Positions 17,028 to 25,572 of a DNA stretch of 40,729 nt are shown one piece after another. The stretch is from an uncultured Lachnospiraceae bacterium (lineage in GTDB: Bacteria > Bacillota > Clostridia > Lachnospirales > Lachnospiraceae): positions 1 through 40,729 of the forward strand of contig CAJTQO010000034.1 of NCBI GenBank assembly GCA_910578405.1, in the 5' to 3' direction. Each line of letters opens with the position of its first letter. The first letter of the stretch is position 1. Below the pieces are notes generated by a model. The model worked only from the letters and a program-made list of their open reading frames with translations, had not been told where the DNA came from and made no database searches. The position numbers were made by a program, and so were the translations under genes.

Positions 17028-17621
17028 ATGTGGACAAAAGAAATTTTTGGGACGGATGTCTACCATCTTGTATCCGCATTCATTATTTATAGCGTGATTG
17101 GGTGGTTGGTTGAATCCATTTATATGTCATTTTGTAACCATAAGCTTACGAACCGTGGTTTTGGAAAGGGGCCGTTTTGTCCGATTTATGGATTTGGCGC
17201 CGTTGTTGGGTATTTGATGCTGCGGCCTTTGGAGCAGGATGTGGTGAAGCTCTATTTTGTAGGGGCAGTTGCGGCGACGGTTTTTGAATTTCTGGTGGGT
17301 AAACTGATGCTGCGTCTGTTTGGAGAAGTCTGGTGGGATTATAAAGATAAGCCATGCAATTACAAAGGGATTGTATGTCTGGAAAGCACAGTGGCGTGGG
17401 GTTTTTATGCAGTGATTATCATTGTGTTCCTTCACTCCAGGGTGATGGCCTTTATTGACAGATGGAGTTTTTCCTTTGGCAGTAAAATTTGCTGCCTGGT
17501 TCTGTTTGGCGTGACCGTGGATTACATAATCCGGCTGATGGATATTTTTCATATTGATTTAAGGGAAAAACGGGATAAATTGATGGATAGGTATGAAGAG
17601 TTTAAGGCACGCTGGTATTAG
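17028..17621 (+). CDS. CmpB-type putative ABC transporter permease (PF06541-like membrane protein)
   Basis: A 197-residue integral membrane protein with about four to five hydrophobic segments (SAFIIYSVIGWLVESIYMSF, YGFGAVVGYLML, VGAVAATVFEFLVGKLML, WGFYAVIIIVFLH, ICCLVLFGVTVDYII). The GFGKGPFCPIYGFGA motif followed by WWDYKDKPCNYKGIVCLEST is characteristic of the CmpB/DUF1113 family, annotated as a putative ABC transporter permease but without proven transport. The charged C-terminal tail is cytoplasmic. The start has a strong GGGGAGGAGAAT. It is followed directly by a terminator; no ABC ATPase is adjacent. Confidence 0.85.
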   Translation: MWTKEIFGTDVYHLVSAFIIYSVIGWLVESIYMSFCNHKLTNRGFGKGPFCPIYGFGAVVGYLMLRPLEQDVVKLYFVGAVAATVFEFLVGKLMLRLFGEVWWDYKDKPCNYKGIVCLESTVAWGFYAVIIIVFLHSRVMAFIDRWSFSFGSKICCLVLFGVTVDYIIRLMDIFHIDLREKRDKLMDRYEEFKARWY

Positions 17622-17658
17622 TGGGAAGAAAATTTCATACGGGAAGAGGATTTTCGGA

Positions 17659-17687
17659 AAACGGTTCTATTGAGAGCCGTTTTTTTA
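17659..17687 (+). terminator. Terminator after the CmpB-type gene
   Basis: AACGGTTCT (17660-17668) pairs with AGAGCCGTT (17673-17681), one G-U pair, 4-base loop, followed by a run of T at 17680-17686. Confidence 0.88.
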
Positions 17688-17762
17688 TATTTATAATAGT
17701 AGAATACAGGAATAGGCGGCAGGGCGGAGGGGTTTTGCAAAAGAGGTCCCGGAGTCCGGGCG

Positions 17763-17817
17763 CCAGAGCGTGTTTAAAAATTGCTTTCTGGCAGATGTAT
17801 GTCATAATTTGTGGGAG
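17763..17817 (+). repeat. Dispersed intergenic repeat, copy A
   Basis: A 55-base segment starting CCAGAGCGTGTTTAAAAATT and ending TTTGTGGGAG. It matches, without gaps, 36 of 55 bases of the reverse complement of 31897-31951 (18 of the first 20), and 25 of 31 bases of the truncated copy at 40699-40729. It lies in the 334-base gap between the CmpB-type gene and the D,D-carboxypeptidase. A perfect 10-bp inverted repeat (17820-17829 with 17850-17859) follows directly. Confidence 0.7.
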
Positions 17818-17955
17818 ATTTGCGCCAAAGGAAACATGTATAACCTGAATTTGGCGCAATCACACGAAGCGGGGCGTGCCTGGGACGCAGGGGTGGGAAG
17901 GAAATTGCTCTGCGCTGCCGGCCTGGCCCGCTGGGGCGGGCGGATGGAGGTAGAT

Positions 17956-19119
17956 GTGAACAAAGTGGTGAAAACTATAGTTTGCTGTATGTGCAGTGTT
18001 TGCCTGCTTATGTCTTCGGTGGTATATGTACAGGCGGCGCCGGAGGTGTCTGCGCCTTCTTATATCGTGCTGGAGGCTTCGACAGGCCAGATTGTCTGTG
18101 AGAAGGATGCGGATGTGCGCAGAAGCCCTGCAAGCATTACAAAGATTATGACGCTTCTGTTGATTTTTGACCATCTGGATACGGGGAGAATCCATCTGGA
18201 GGATGAGGTGATTACCAGCGCCCATGCAAAGTCTATGGGCGGTTCGCAGGTTTTTTTGGAAGAGGGGGAAGTGCAGACGTTGGAAACGATGATAAAATGT
18301 ATCGCCGTTGCGTCCGGGAACGATGCCTGTGTGGCTGTGGCAGAGTATATTGCGGGCAGTGAGGCGGAGTTTGTGGAACTGATGAACCAAAAGGCGGAAG
18401 AGCTGCGGATGGATAATACCCATTTTGAAGATTGCTGCGGGCTGACGGATTCGGATGGGCATTATACGACGGCGCGGGATGTGGCGGTGATGTCGAGGGA
18501 ATTGGTGACGAAGCATCCGGAAGTGTACAATTATACTAAAATATGGATGGAGGACATTACCCATGTAACCAGGCAGGGAAGCACAACGTTTACATTGTCC
18601 AGCACGAATAAGCTGTTGAAGCAGTATGAATGGGCTACTGGTTTAAAAACAGGTTCCACCAGTAAGGCGAAATATTGCCTTTCGGCTACGGCAAGCAAGG
18701 ATGGGATAGATTTAATTGCCGTGGTAATGGCGGCGCCGGACAATAAAGTGCGGTTCCAGGATGCGGTGGCTTTGTTGAATTTCGGTTACAGCGTCAGCAA
18801 TGTGTATGTGGATGAAAATAAAGAAGCGCTTCCGTCACTGACAGTCAAAGGAGGGGTGGATGATGAGGTGAATCTGAGTTTTGCCGGGGAATTCCGTTAC
18901 CTGGACACGAAGGGGAGCAATTTGTCGCAGATAGAGGAAACCATTACCTTGCCGGAATTGGTGGAGGCGCCCGTGGCGGAAGGCCAGGCGGTAGGGGAAG
19001 CGGTTTATAAGCTGGACGGACAGAGGATTGGCGGGGTTTCGATTGTGGCTGCCAAAGGGGTGGAAAAGGCCGGATACCGGGATTATGTCTGGAAAGCAGT
19101 GCAGCGGTTTTTGCTGTAA
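17956..19119 (+). CDS. D-alanyl-D-alanine carboxypeptidase (PBP5/DacF type)
   Basis: A secreted serine-type D,D-carboxypeptidase that trims peptidoglycan pentapeptides. From a GTG start the product has 387 residues: signal peptide 1-28 (hydrophobic VVKTIVCCMCSVCLLMSSVV, cleavage near VQA-A), catalytic S60-I-T-K63, S120-G-N122 and K231-T-G233, then a PBP5-type C-terminal beta domain and a final stretch that may contact the membrane. GTG 17956 is chosen because GGAGG precedes it by 5 bases and it gives a compact signal peptide; an in-frame ATG at 17944 is the alternative. The frame is open back to 17770, through the repeat element, which is not expected to be translated. Confidence 0.93.
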   Translation: MNKVVKTIVCCMCSVCLLMSSVVYVQAAPEVSAPSYIVLEASTGQIVCEKDADVRRSPASITKIMTLLLIFDHLDTGRIHLEDEVITSAHAKSMGGSQVFLEEGEVQTLETMIKCIAVASGNDACVAVAEYIAGSEAEFVELMNQKAEELRMDNTHFEDCCGLTDSDGHYTTARDVAVMSRELVTKHPEVYNYTKIWMEDITHVTRQGSTTFTLSSTNKLLKQYEWATGLKTGSTSKAKYCLSATASKDGIDLIAVVMAAPDNKVRFQDAVALLNFGYSVSNVYVDENKEALPSLTVKGGVDDEVNLSFAGEFRYLDTKGSNLSQIEETITLPELVEAPVAEGQAVGEAVYKLDGQRIGGVSIVAAKGVEKAGYRDYVWKAVQRFLL

Positions 19120-19160
19120 GGGAAGGTGATTGTTTAGGGCAATTGCATTTGAATGACGGC

Positions 19161-19206
19161 AGACGCACCAGCGCTAAGGCGCCTTAGTATCGGTGCGTCT
19201 TTCTTT
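19161..19206 (+). terminator. Long terminator hairpin after the D,D-carboxypeptidase
   Basis: AGACGCACC (19161-19169) pairs with GGTGCGTCT (19192-19200), enclosing the perfect palindrome CTAAGGCGCCTTAG (19174-19187), and is followed by TTCTTT. The remaining 190 bases up to 19395 show nothing I can support beyond the next ribosome binding site. Confidence 0.8.
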
Positions 19207-19395
19207 GGTTTGGATGGATGCGCAGCGTCATTATTCAGCGTCCTTGGAGCCGGCATGGCGTCGTACCGGACAAAGCGGCTTTCCTTGTCTGATGTAATCA
19301 CATACCTGTCCGTTATGCAGGTTATTTTTGCGGTGGGAAGGATGATTTCCAAACGGGCGATGTTTCAGGCATTGAATTGGAGGGTATGATATGTT

Positions 19396-20292
19396 ATGAT
19401 GGGAAGGAAAATAGTTGGCGATGCCCGGGAGGAAATTGGAATGGTTATTATGTTGGCTTTGGTTGTGCTGGCTTTTTTTGGCGTTGTGGTATGGAGGGAC
19501 AGCAGCCGGTTTGTGGTGGTTAAGTACCGGATGACGTCACCGAAACTGTTAAAGCGGTGCCGGATTGTTATGTTATCGGATTTGCATAATAAGGAATATG
19601 GGACGCATAATGGCCGACTGGTGGAGGCCGTCCATGCCCAGGAGCCGGATCTCATTATCGTTGCGGGAGATATGGTGACTTCGGACGGGAAGCGCACGCA
19701 GTTTAAGGAACCTTTGGAGCTGCTCCGGCAGCTTGCTTTGCGTTATCCGGTTTATTACGGAACCGGGAACCACGAATACCGGATTAAGACATACAGGGCT
19801 GTGTATGGGGACAAATATAAGGGATATGCCGAGGCTTTGAGAAAATACGGGGTGCGTCTGTTGGAGAACGGACGGGTATACCTGCCGGAATATAATATGG
19901 AAATCTGTGGTTTGGAACTTGGGCGGGCTTATTACAAAAGGCTGCGGCGCAGGCATATGGATGGACAGTGCATCAGCCGTCTGCTTGGGAAAAGCCGGAC
20001 GGATTGCCTGGAGGCGCTGATTGGCCATAATCCGGATTATTTTGAACAATATGCGGCTTGGGGAGCGGATTTGGTCTTTGCCGGACATGTGCATGGCGGC
20101 GTAGTGAGGGTGCCGGCGCTTGGCGGCGTTATTTCCCCGGCGGCGCGGCTTTTCCCGAAATATGACGGAGGGTCTTTCGAGGAATATGGCAGCCGGATGA
20201 TTTTGGGAAGAGGGCTTGGTATGCATACAATCCCGGTCCGGGCATTTAACCCGGGAGAACTGGTGGTGGTTGAGCTGGAGCCTGGGGCGTGA
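19396..20292 (+). CDS. Membrane-anchored metallophosphoesterase
   Basis: A 298-residue calcineurin-like phosphoesterase with an N-terminal transmembrane anchor (about 15-34, GMVIMLALVVLAFFGVVVW). Metal-binding motifs in order: SDLHN (D-x-H), VAGDMV (GD), GTGNHE (GNH) and FAGHVHGG (GHxH), the full set for a dinuclear active site. The general architecture resembles the YkuE/YaeI group; the substrate is unknown. Several ATGs cluster after GGAGGG (19379-19384); 19396 is in frame. scpA starts 45 bases downstream, so it may be co-transcribed with scpAB. Confidence 0.88.
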   Translation: MMGRKIVGDAREEIGMVIMLALVVLAFFGVVVWRDSSRFVVVKYRMTSPKLLKRCRIVMLSDLHNKEYGTHNGRLVEAVHAQEPDLIIVAGDMVTSDGKRTQFKEPLELLRQLALRYPVYYGTGNHEYRIKTYRAVYGDKYKGYAEALRKYGVRLLENGRVYLPEYNMEICGLELGRAYYKRLRRRHMDGQCISRLLGKSRTDCLEALIGHNPDYFEQYAAWGADLVFAGHVHGGVVRVPALGGVISPAARLFPKYDGGSFEEYGSRMILGRGLGMHTIPVRAFNPGELVVVELEPGA

Positions 20293-20337
20293 AATAAGGT
20301 CATTCACATAAAAAGCATTTGAAAGGTAAGGAGTGCA

Positions 20338-21096
20338 ATGGCGATACCGGTAAAGTTGGAAGTGTTTGAAGGTCCCCTTGACCTGCTGCTTCATTTGATA
20401 GAGAAGAACAAAATAGACATTTACGATATTCCAATAGTGGAAATTACGGAACAGTATTTAGATTATATCCGTCAGTTGGAAACGGAGGATATGAATGTGG
20501 TCAGTGAATTTCTTGTGATGGCGGCGACTTTGATTGACATTAAGTGCCGTATGCTGCTTCCCAAGGAAATCAATGAGGACGGAGAAGAGGAGGATCCCAG
20601 GGCGGAGCTGGTTCAGAAGCTGTTGGAATATAAGATGTACAAGTACATGTCTTTTGAACTGCGGGACAGGCAGGTGGATGCGGGAAGAGCTTTGTTCCGG
20701 GAACGGCATTTGCCAAAGGAAGTGGCGGATTACCGCCAGCCTATTGACTATAAGACGTTGTTGGCCAATGTGGATTTAAAGAAGCTGCATGAGGTTTTCC
20801 AGTTTATTATGAAACGGCAGGAGGATAAAATAGATCCGGTAAGGAGTACGTTTGGCAATATAGAAAAAGATGAGGTGGACATGGATATCAAAACGGTCTA
20901 TGTGGAGCAGTACGCAAGGAGCCATGGCCGTTTCAGCTTCCGCCAATTGTTGGAAAAGCAGCATAGTAAGATGGAAATTATTGTTACTTTCCTTGTGGTA
21001 TTGGAAATGATGAAGACAGGGCTGATTTCCATTGAGCAGGAGGAGATATGCGGCGATATCATGATTACCTCCAAAGCCGGGGCAGGCACGGCGTAA
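20338..21096 (+). CDS. scpA: Segregation and condensation protein A
   Basis: The kleisin subunit of the SMC-ScpAB condensin complex. The 252-residue protein begins with the typical LEVFEGPLDLLLHLIEKNKIDIYDIPI, which contacts ScpB/SMC, and ends in a winged-helix-like segment (FLVVLEMMKTGLISIEQEE). AAGGAG precedes the ATG. scpB follows after 61 bases. Confidence 0.97.
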   Translation: MAIPVKLEVFEGPLDLLLHLIEKNKIDIYDIPIVEITEQYLDYIRQLETEDMNVVSEFLVMAATLIDIKCRMLLPKEINEDGEEEDPRAELVQKLLEYKMYKYMSFELRDRQVDAGRALFRERHLPKEVADYRQPIDYKTLLANVDLKKLHEVFQFIMKRQEDKIDPVRSTFGNIEKDEVDMDIKTVYVEQYARSHGRFSFRQLLEKQHSKMEIIVTFLVVLEMMKTGLISIEQEEICGDIMITSKAGAGTA

Positions 21097-21157
21097 GATA
21101 TGGGAAGCGGTAAAGAAGCTGTAAAATGACGGGAAAAGGGAAAGACAGGGTGGAACA

Positions 21158-21727
21158 GTGAAGAAAAATCAGGCAGAGGCTGTTATAGAAGCCGTTCTTT
21201 TTACCATGGGCGAGTCAGTGGAAGTGGAAAGGCTGGCAGAGGTAGTCGGGGAGGATGTCAAAAAGACGAAAGGAATCCTGGATGGGATGAAGAAGCGTTA
21301 CGGGGAAGAAAACAGGGGAATTATGCTGATTGAGTTGGAGGACTCCGTACAATTATGCACAAAGCCAGAGATGTATGAGCATTTAATCCAGATTGCAAAG
21401 ACGCCAAGGAAATTCACCTTGTCGGATACTTTGATGGAAACATTGTCTATTGTCGCTTATAAACAGCCTATCACAAAACTGGAAATCGAAAAAATCCGTG
21501 GGGTAAACTGTGGCCATGCAGTGAACCGCCTGGTGGAGTTTGGACTGGTTTCCGAAGTGGGCAGGATGGATGCGCCGGGAAGGCCGCTGCTGTTTGGCAC
21601 AACAGAGGAATTTTTACGTAGTTTTGGGGTAAAGTCCCTGGAGGAACTGCCGGAGCTGAGTGCGGTGCAGATTGAGGAATTTAAGCAGCAGGCGGAATCG
21701 GAGGTGCAGCTACAGCTAAATATCTGA
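21158..21727 (+). CDS. scpB: Segregation and condensation protein B
   Basis: The winged-helix dimer partner of ScpA in the condensin complex, 189 residues. Typical parts: AVIEAVLFTMGESVEVERLAEVVG at the start, LSDTLMETLSIVAYKQPITK in the middle and GLVSEVGRMDAPGRPLLFGTTEEFLRSFG near the end (quoted in family terms). Translation starts at GTG 21158 after GGGTGGAACA. It follows scpA and precedes a D,D-carboxypeptidase, an order also seen in Bacillus. Confidence 0.96.
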   Translation: MKKNQAEAVIEAVLFTMGESVEVERLAEVVGEDVKKTKGILDGMKKRYGEENRGIMLIELEDSVQLCTKPEMYEHLIQIAKTPRKFTLSDTLMETLSIVAYKQPITKLEIEKIRGVNCGHAVNRLVEFGLVSEVGRMDAPGRPLLFGTTEEFLRSFGVKSLEELPELSAVQIEEFKQQAESEVQLQLNI

Positions 21728-21829
21728 ATAAAATTCATTTTCTAATTTCCGCCTGGCGGACATATGATAATAGTAAGGTAAAGTCTGTGATAAGTATGAA
21801 AAGCAGGCTGGGAAAAGGGAAAGAAGAAA

Positions 21830-23128
21830 ATGAAACGATTCGCAAGGAAACGGAAGGGATGCATAAGGGCGCTTTGCGCATGGTTCCTGGTTTGGGCGTT
21901 TGCGGCGGCGCAAGGGGAGGAGGCGGTGCGCGCATGGGGAACGGCAGGGCAGACTGCGGGCAACAGCCTGGCGGCGCAGTCACAAAAGGAGGAAAATACG
22001 GATTTACGGTTATATGCCCGTTCCGCAGTCCTGATGGATGCAGATTCCGGGCGTATTTTATATGGAAAAGAAGAAAATGAGAAACTGCCCATGGCAAGCA
22101 CCACGAAAATTATGACCTGTATCCTGGCTCTGGAAAATGCCGGACTGGAAGAGGAGGTGGAAGTTTCCTCCTATGCGGCGTCACAGCCGAAGGTGCATTT
22201 GGGGATGCGCCAAGGGCAGAAATTCCGGTTAGGGGATTTGCTGTATTCTTTGATGTTGGAATCCCATAATGATGCGGCCGTCGCCATTGCGGAGCATATA
22301 GGGGGAAGCGTGGAAGGCTTTGCGGGGATGATGAACCAAAAGGCGCAGGAACTTGGCTGCAGGGACACTTTTTTCATAACGCCCAACGGACTGGATGCAT
22401 CGGTTCAGGAGGCGGACGGGCAGAAAGTGCATTCCACCACGGCGGCGGAGCTGGCCCGCATTATGAAATACTGTATTGGGGAATCTCCCAAAAGTGAAGA
22501 ATTCCTGCAGATTACCAGGACGCAGAGCCACTCTTTTACGGACCTGGAAGGGAAGCGCAGCTATGCCTGCAACAACCACAATGCTTTTTTGCAAATGATG
22601 GACGGGGCGCTTTCCGGGAAAACGGGTTTTACGAATAATGCGGGCTACTGTTATGTAGGGGCGTTAAAACGGGATGGGAAAACGTTTATCGTCGCCTTGC
22701 TTGCCTGCGGATGGCCCAACAACAGAACCTACAAGTGGAGCGACACAAAACAATTGATGAGTTACGGCCTGGAACATTATGAATACCGGGACGTATACGA
22801 AGAGAAGCAGTTGCAGCCCCTGTTAGTGGAAGGCGGCATTCCGGCGGATGGGAAGCCTTATGGGGAGGCGTTTTTGGATGTGGAGGTGGCGCAGGAAGAG
22901 GGGGAAGAACTGAAAGTCCTTTTAAAAGAAGGGGAGGAAGTGGAATGCAGCGTCCTCCTGCCGGAAAAACTGGAGGCTCCGGTAGAGGCAGGCAGGCAGG
23001 TAGGGGCTGTGAATTACTGCCTGGACGGGGAGCTTTTGCGTGAATACCCTATCCGGACGAAAGGGGCGATGGATGAGATGGATTTTGCATGGATTCTCCG
23101 TTTTATTTGGCAGCAGTATTCGTTCTAA
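21830..23128 (+). CDS. D-alanyl-D-alanine carboxypeptidase (DacF/DacB type)
   Basis: A second secreted D,D-carboxypeptidase, 432 residues. A signal peptide of about 28 residues (basic start, ALCAWFLVWAFAAA core), then catalytic S90-T-T-K93, S145-H-N147 and K264-T-G266, then a C-terminal beta domain and a short amphipathic end (FAWILRFIWQQYSF) likely to anchor it at the membrane. Its place after scpAB suggests a DacB/DacF-like role in cortex or wall modification; this is inference. The ribosome binding site is weak (GGGAAAGAAGAAA). It differs clearly in sequence from the paralog at 17956. Confidence 0.93.
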   Translation: MKRFARKRKGCIRALCAWFLVWAFAAAQGEEAVRAWGTAGQTAGNSLAAQSQKEENTDLRLYARSAVLMDADSGRILYGKEENEKLPMASTTKIMTCILALENAGLEEEVEVSSYAASQPKVHLGMRQGQKFRLGDLLYSLMLESHNDAAVAIAEHIGGSVEGFAGMMNQKAQELGCRDTFFITPNGLDASVQEADGQKVHSTTAAELARIMKYCIGESPKSEEFLQITRTQSHSFTDLEGKRSYACNNHNAFLQMMDGALSGKTGFTNNAGYCYVGALKRDGKTFIVALLACGWPNNRTYKWSDTKQLMSYGLEHYEYRDVYEEKQLQPLLVEGGIPADGKPYGEAFLDVEVAQEEGEELKVLLKEGEEVECSVLLPEKLEAPVEAGRQVGAVNYCLDGELLREYPIRTKGAMDEMDFAWILRFIWQQYSF

Positions 23129-23151
23129 GGAAGGTTGGATACGCCTTCCGG

Positions 23152-23202
23152 CAGCGAGGCCGCCGGGGCGGGTCTGCCGTCTGGCGGCGCGGCGGCCTGC
23201 TG
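23152..23202 (+). other. Large GC-rich hairpin
   Basis: CAGCGAGGCCGCC (23152-23164) pairs with GGCGGCCTGCTG (23191-23202) with a single bulged base, and the interior can pair again (GCCG with CGGC). A second small stem, GGAAGG with CCTTCC, lies just upstream. There is no T-run, so this is not a standard terminator. Confidence 0.55.
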
Positions 23203-23310
23203 TCCTGTCTTAGAACCATTCGCATATACTGTGGAAAGTAATATAGTGATGAAACTATTGCAAAAATTAGGTAAAAATTAAAAAAAATTTCTATGCGATT
23301 TGGAACTTTT

Positions 23311-23320
23311 GTGTTATACT
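23311..23320 (+). promoter_or_regulatory. Probable extended -10 promoter of the decarboxylase operon
   Basis: TGTTATACT gives an extended -10 (TATACT at 23315-23320) within an AT-rich stretch 53 bases before the first gene. No good -35 is present at 17 bases, so the promoter may rely on the TG extension or an activator. Confidence 0.45.
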
Positions 23321-23373
23321 ACTATGGTATGATTACGTTTTGATTTATTTAATATAAAATGGAGGGCTGAAAA

Positions 23374-24804
23374 ATGAGTACTACTTCACAAGCGGGTCAA
23401 AGAATCAATGCTTTACTCGACGAAAACAGTTTCGTTGAAATAGGGGCGCTTGTTACAGCAAGGGCAACCGATTTCAATTTGAAACAGACGGAGACTCCTT
23501 CTGACGGTGTGATTACCGGGTATGGAGTTATTGATGGCAGTCTTGTGTATGTATACAGCCAGGACGCTTCCGTGCTGAACGGGACGATTGGCGAGATGCA
23601 TGCGAAAAAGATTGTAAATCTCTATGATCTGGCAATGAAAACAGGTGCGCCTGTGATTGGCCTGATTGATTCCGCCGGGCTGAGGCTCCAGGAAGCGACG
23701 GACGCTTTGAACGGTTTTGGCGGGATTTATAAGAAACAAGTGGAGGCATCCGGCGTAATCCCTCAGATTACCGCAATTTTCGGGACATGCGGCGGCGGTC
23801 TTGCCGTAGTGCCTACATTGACAGACTTTACGTTTATGGAAGGGAAGAAGGCCAAATTATTTGTGAACGCCCCCAATGCAATCGACGGGAATGAGATTTC
23901 CAAGTGCGATACGTCATCTGCCGCTTTCCAGAGCGAAGAGGCAGGGATTGTGGATGTGGTTGCAGAGGAAGCGGATGTGCTGGCGCAGATTCGGGAATTG
24001 GTTTCCATGCTTCCGGCAAACAACGAAGACAGTATGGCATACGCAGAATGCACGGATGATTTAAACAGGGTGTGTGAAGGCATGGCAAACTGCGCAGGGG
24101 ATGCCTCCATCGCGCTTTCCCAGCTTTCCGACAACGGTGTGTTCTTTGAGACAAAGAGGAACTATGCGAAGGATATGGTGACAGGCTTTATCCGTCTGAA
24201 CGGGGCGACCGTAGGCGCTGTCGCTAACCGCACGGAAGTATATGGAGAGGACGGAAAGGCAGCGGACAAGTTTGAGGCGGTTCTTTCTCCGGAAGGATGT
24301 GAAAAGGCGGCAGACTTTATCCAGTTCTGCGATGCGTTTGATATCCCGGTGCTGTCCCTTACGAATGTAAAAGGCTATGCTTCCACGAAATGCGCAGAGA
24401 AGAGGATGGCTAAGGCAGCGGCGCGCCTTACATATGCCTTTGCAAATGCTACGGTGCCGAAAGTAAACGTCATTACGTTAAAAGCGATGGGAAGCGCTTA
24501 TGTTGCGATGAATTCCAAAGCAATCGGCGCAGATATCACAATGGCATGGCCGGATGCGGAAATCGGCACAATGGATGCTAAGCTGGCGGCTAAGATTATC
24601 TGCGACGGGAAGGGTGCGGAAGCGATTGACGCATGTGCAAAAGAGTATGCAGCCCTCCAGGTCGGCGCAGTGAGCGCAGCGAAGAGAGGATATGTGGATC
24701 AGATCGTGGCTCCGGAGGACACGAGGAAATATGTGATTGGTGCATTTGAAATGTTATATACAAAGCACGAAGAACGTCCGGTGAAAAAACACGGTACCGT
24801 TTAG
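23374..24804 (+). CDS. Acyl-CoA carboxyltransferase (MmdA/PccB-like), decarboxylase operon
   Basis: A 476-residue crotonase-fold carboxyltransferase that moves a carboxyl group between an acyl-CoA and biotin. Seen: an N-terminal half with GLIDSAGLRLQEATDALNGFG and FGTCGGGLAVVPTLTDFTFM (oxyanion-type glycine loop), and a C-terminal half with LTNVKGYASTKCAEKRMAKA and WPDAEIGTMDAKLAAKII. It is a little shorter than typical methylmalonyl-CoA decarboxylase alpha subunits (about 510). Substrate is not decided by sequence alone; methylmalonyl-CoA is the leading candidate from the context of biotin carrier and sodium pump. GGAGGGCTGAAAA precedes the ATG. It is the first gene of a five-gene operon. 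Confidence 0.88.
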   Translation: MSTTSQAGQRINALLDENSFVEIGALVTARATDFNLKQTETPSDGVITGYGVIDGSLVYVYSQDASVLNGTIGEMHAKKIVNLYDLAMKTGAPVIGLIDSAGLRLQEATDALNGFGGIYKKQVEASGVIPQITAIFGTCGGGLAVVPTLTDFTFMEGKKAKLFVNAPNAIDGNEISKCDTSSAAFQSEEAGIVDVVAEEADVLAQIRELVSMLPANNEDSMAYAECTDDLNRVCEGMANCAGDASIALSQLSDNGVFFETKRNYAKDMVTGFIRLNGATVGAVANRTEVYGEDGKAADKFEAVLSPEGCEKAADFIQFCDAFDIPVLSLTNVKGYASTKCAEKRMAKAAARLTYAFANATVPKVNVITLKAMGSAYVAMNSKAIGADITMAWPDAEIGTMDAKLAAKIICDGKGAEAIDACAKEYAALQVGAVSAAKRGYVDQIVAPEDTRKYVIGAFEMLYTKHEERPVKKHGTV

Positions 24805-24821
24805 AAAGGATGTTACTTAAT

Positions 24822-25559
24822 ATGAAAAAATGGTTATTAGTATTAGGTATGCTTACCTGTATCCTCGGTGTGAGCGCATGCGGAAATGAGGAGACGGAAT
24901 ATGTAAGGACTGATATTACGCAAGAGGAAGCAGTGTCGGCAGGCGGGCATGTGGTAGATACGCTGATTATGTTCTGCTCCGATGAATATAAGGATTACAG
25001 GGCGCAGGTGGAAAAGGAAAGCCCCGTATATGCGGCGGCTCTAAAGAGCTGGGAAGACGCTCAGGCGGATATGGGCAGCTATGTGGGGATACTGGAGACA
25101 ACGGCGGATTTGAATGAGGACGGCGTAATCATTAATGTAAAGCTGGACGGTTCTGAGCGTGACGCTACCCTGGAAATTATCCTGGACGATGATTTGATGG
25201 AAACGAGCATTACGACAAACGTAGAATACACTTTTGGCGAGCTGATGCAGAAAGCGGCTCTGAATACCGTTCTTGGCATGGGAACCGTATTTGCAGTGCT
25301 GATTCTGATTTGCCTGATTATTTCCTGCTTTACTTATATTCCGAAGATTCAGGCGGCTTTTACAAAGAAGCAGCCGCAGGAAGAGAAGAAAGAATCCGCA
25401 ACGGCAGTGGACCAGACCATTGCGCAGATTGTGGAAAAAGAAGAATTATCCGATGACCTGGAACTGGTGGCAGTGATTGCGGCGGCTGTTGCAGCCAGCG
25501 AAGGCGCTGTTTCTACCGATGGTTTTGTAGTAAGATCGATTAGAAGAAGAAAATACTAG
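24822..25559 (+). CDS. Lipoprotein-OadG fusion, gamma/delta subunit of sodium-pump decarboxylase
   Basis: A 245-residue protein in two parts. Residues 1-19 are a signal peptide ending in a lipobox-like GVSAC, and residues 20-130 are an extracytoplasmic domain (acidic, alpha/beta). A single membrane helix (about 147-169, VLGMGTVFAVLILICLIISC) is followed by IPKIQAAF and a charged linker, as in OadG/MmdD subunits that hold the complex together. The C-terminus ends in a VAVIAAAVAASEG helix and a basic RSIRRRKY tail, a pattern common to these subunits. An upstream ATG at 24810 overlaps the ribosome binding site and is less likely. It lies between the carboxyltransferase and the biotin carrier. 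Confidence 0.85.
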   Translation: MKKWLLVLGMLTCILGVSACGNEETEYVRTDITQEEAVSAGGHVVDTLIMFCSDEYKDYRAQVEKESPVYAAALKSWEDAQADMGSYVGILETTADLNEDGVIINVKLDGSERDATLEIILDDDLMETSITTNVEYTFGELMQKAALNTVLGMGTVFAVLILICLIISCFTYIPKIQAAFTKKQPQEEKKESATAVDQTIAQIVEKEELSDDLELVAVIAAAVAASEGAVSTDGFVVRSIRRRKY

Positions 25560-25572
25560 GAGGAAATGAACA

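Noticed and set aside
19153..19389. 78-codon open frame between the D,D-carboxypeptidase and metallophosphoesterase genes
   Set aside because: It starts before and runs through the terminator hairpin at 19161-19206, lacks a ribosome binding site and has no recognisable features.
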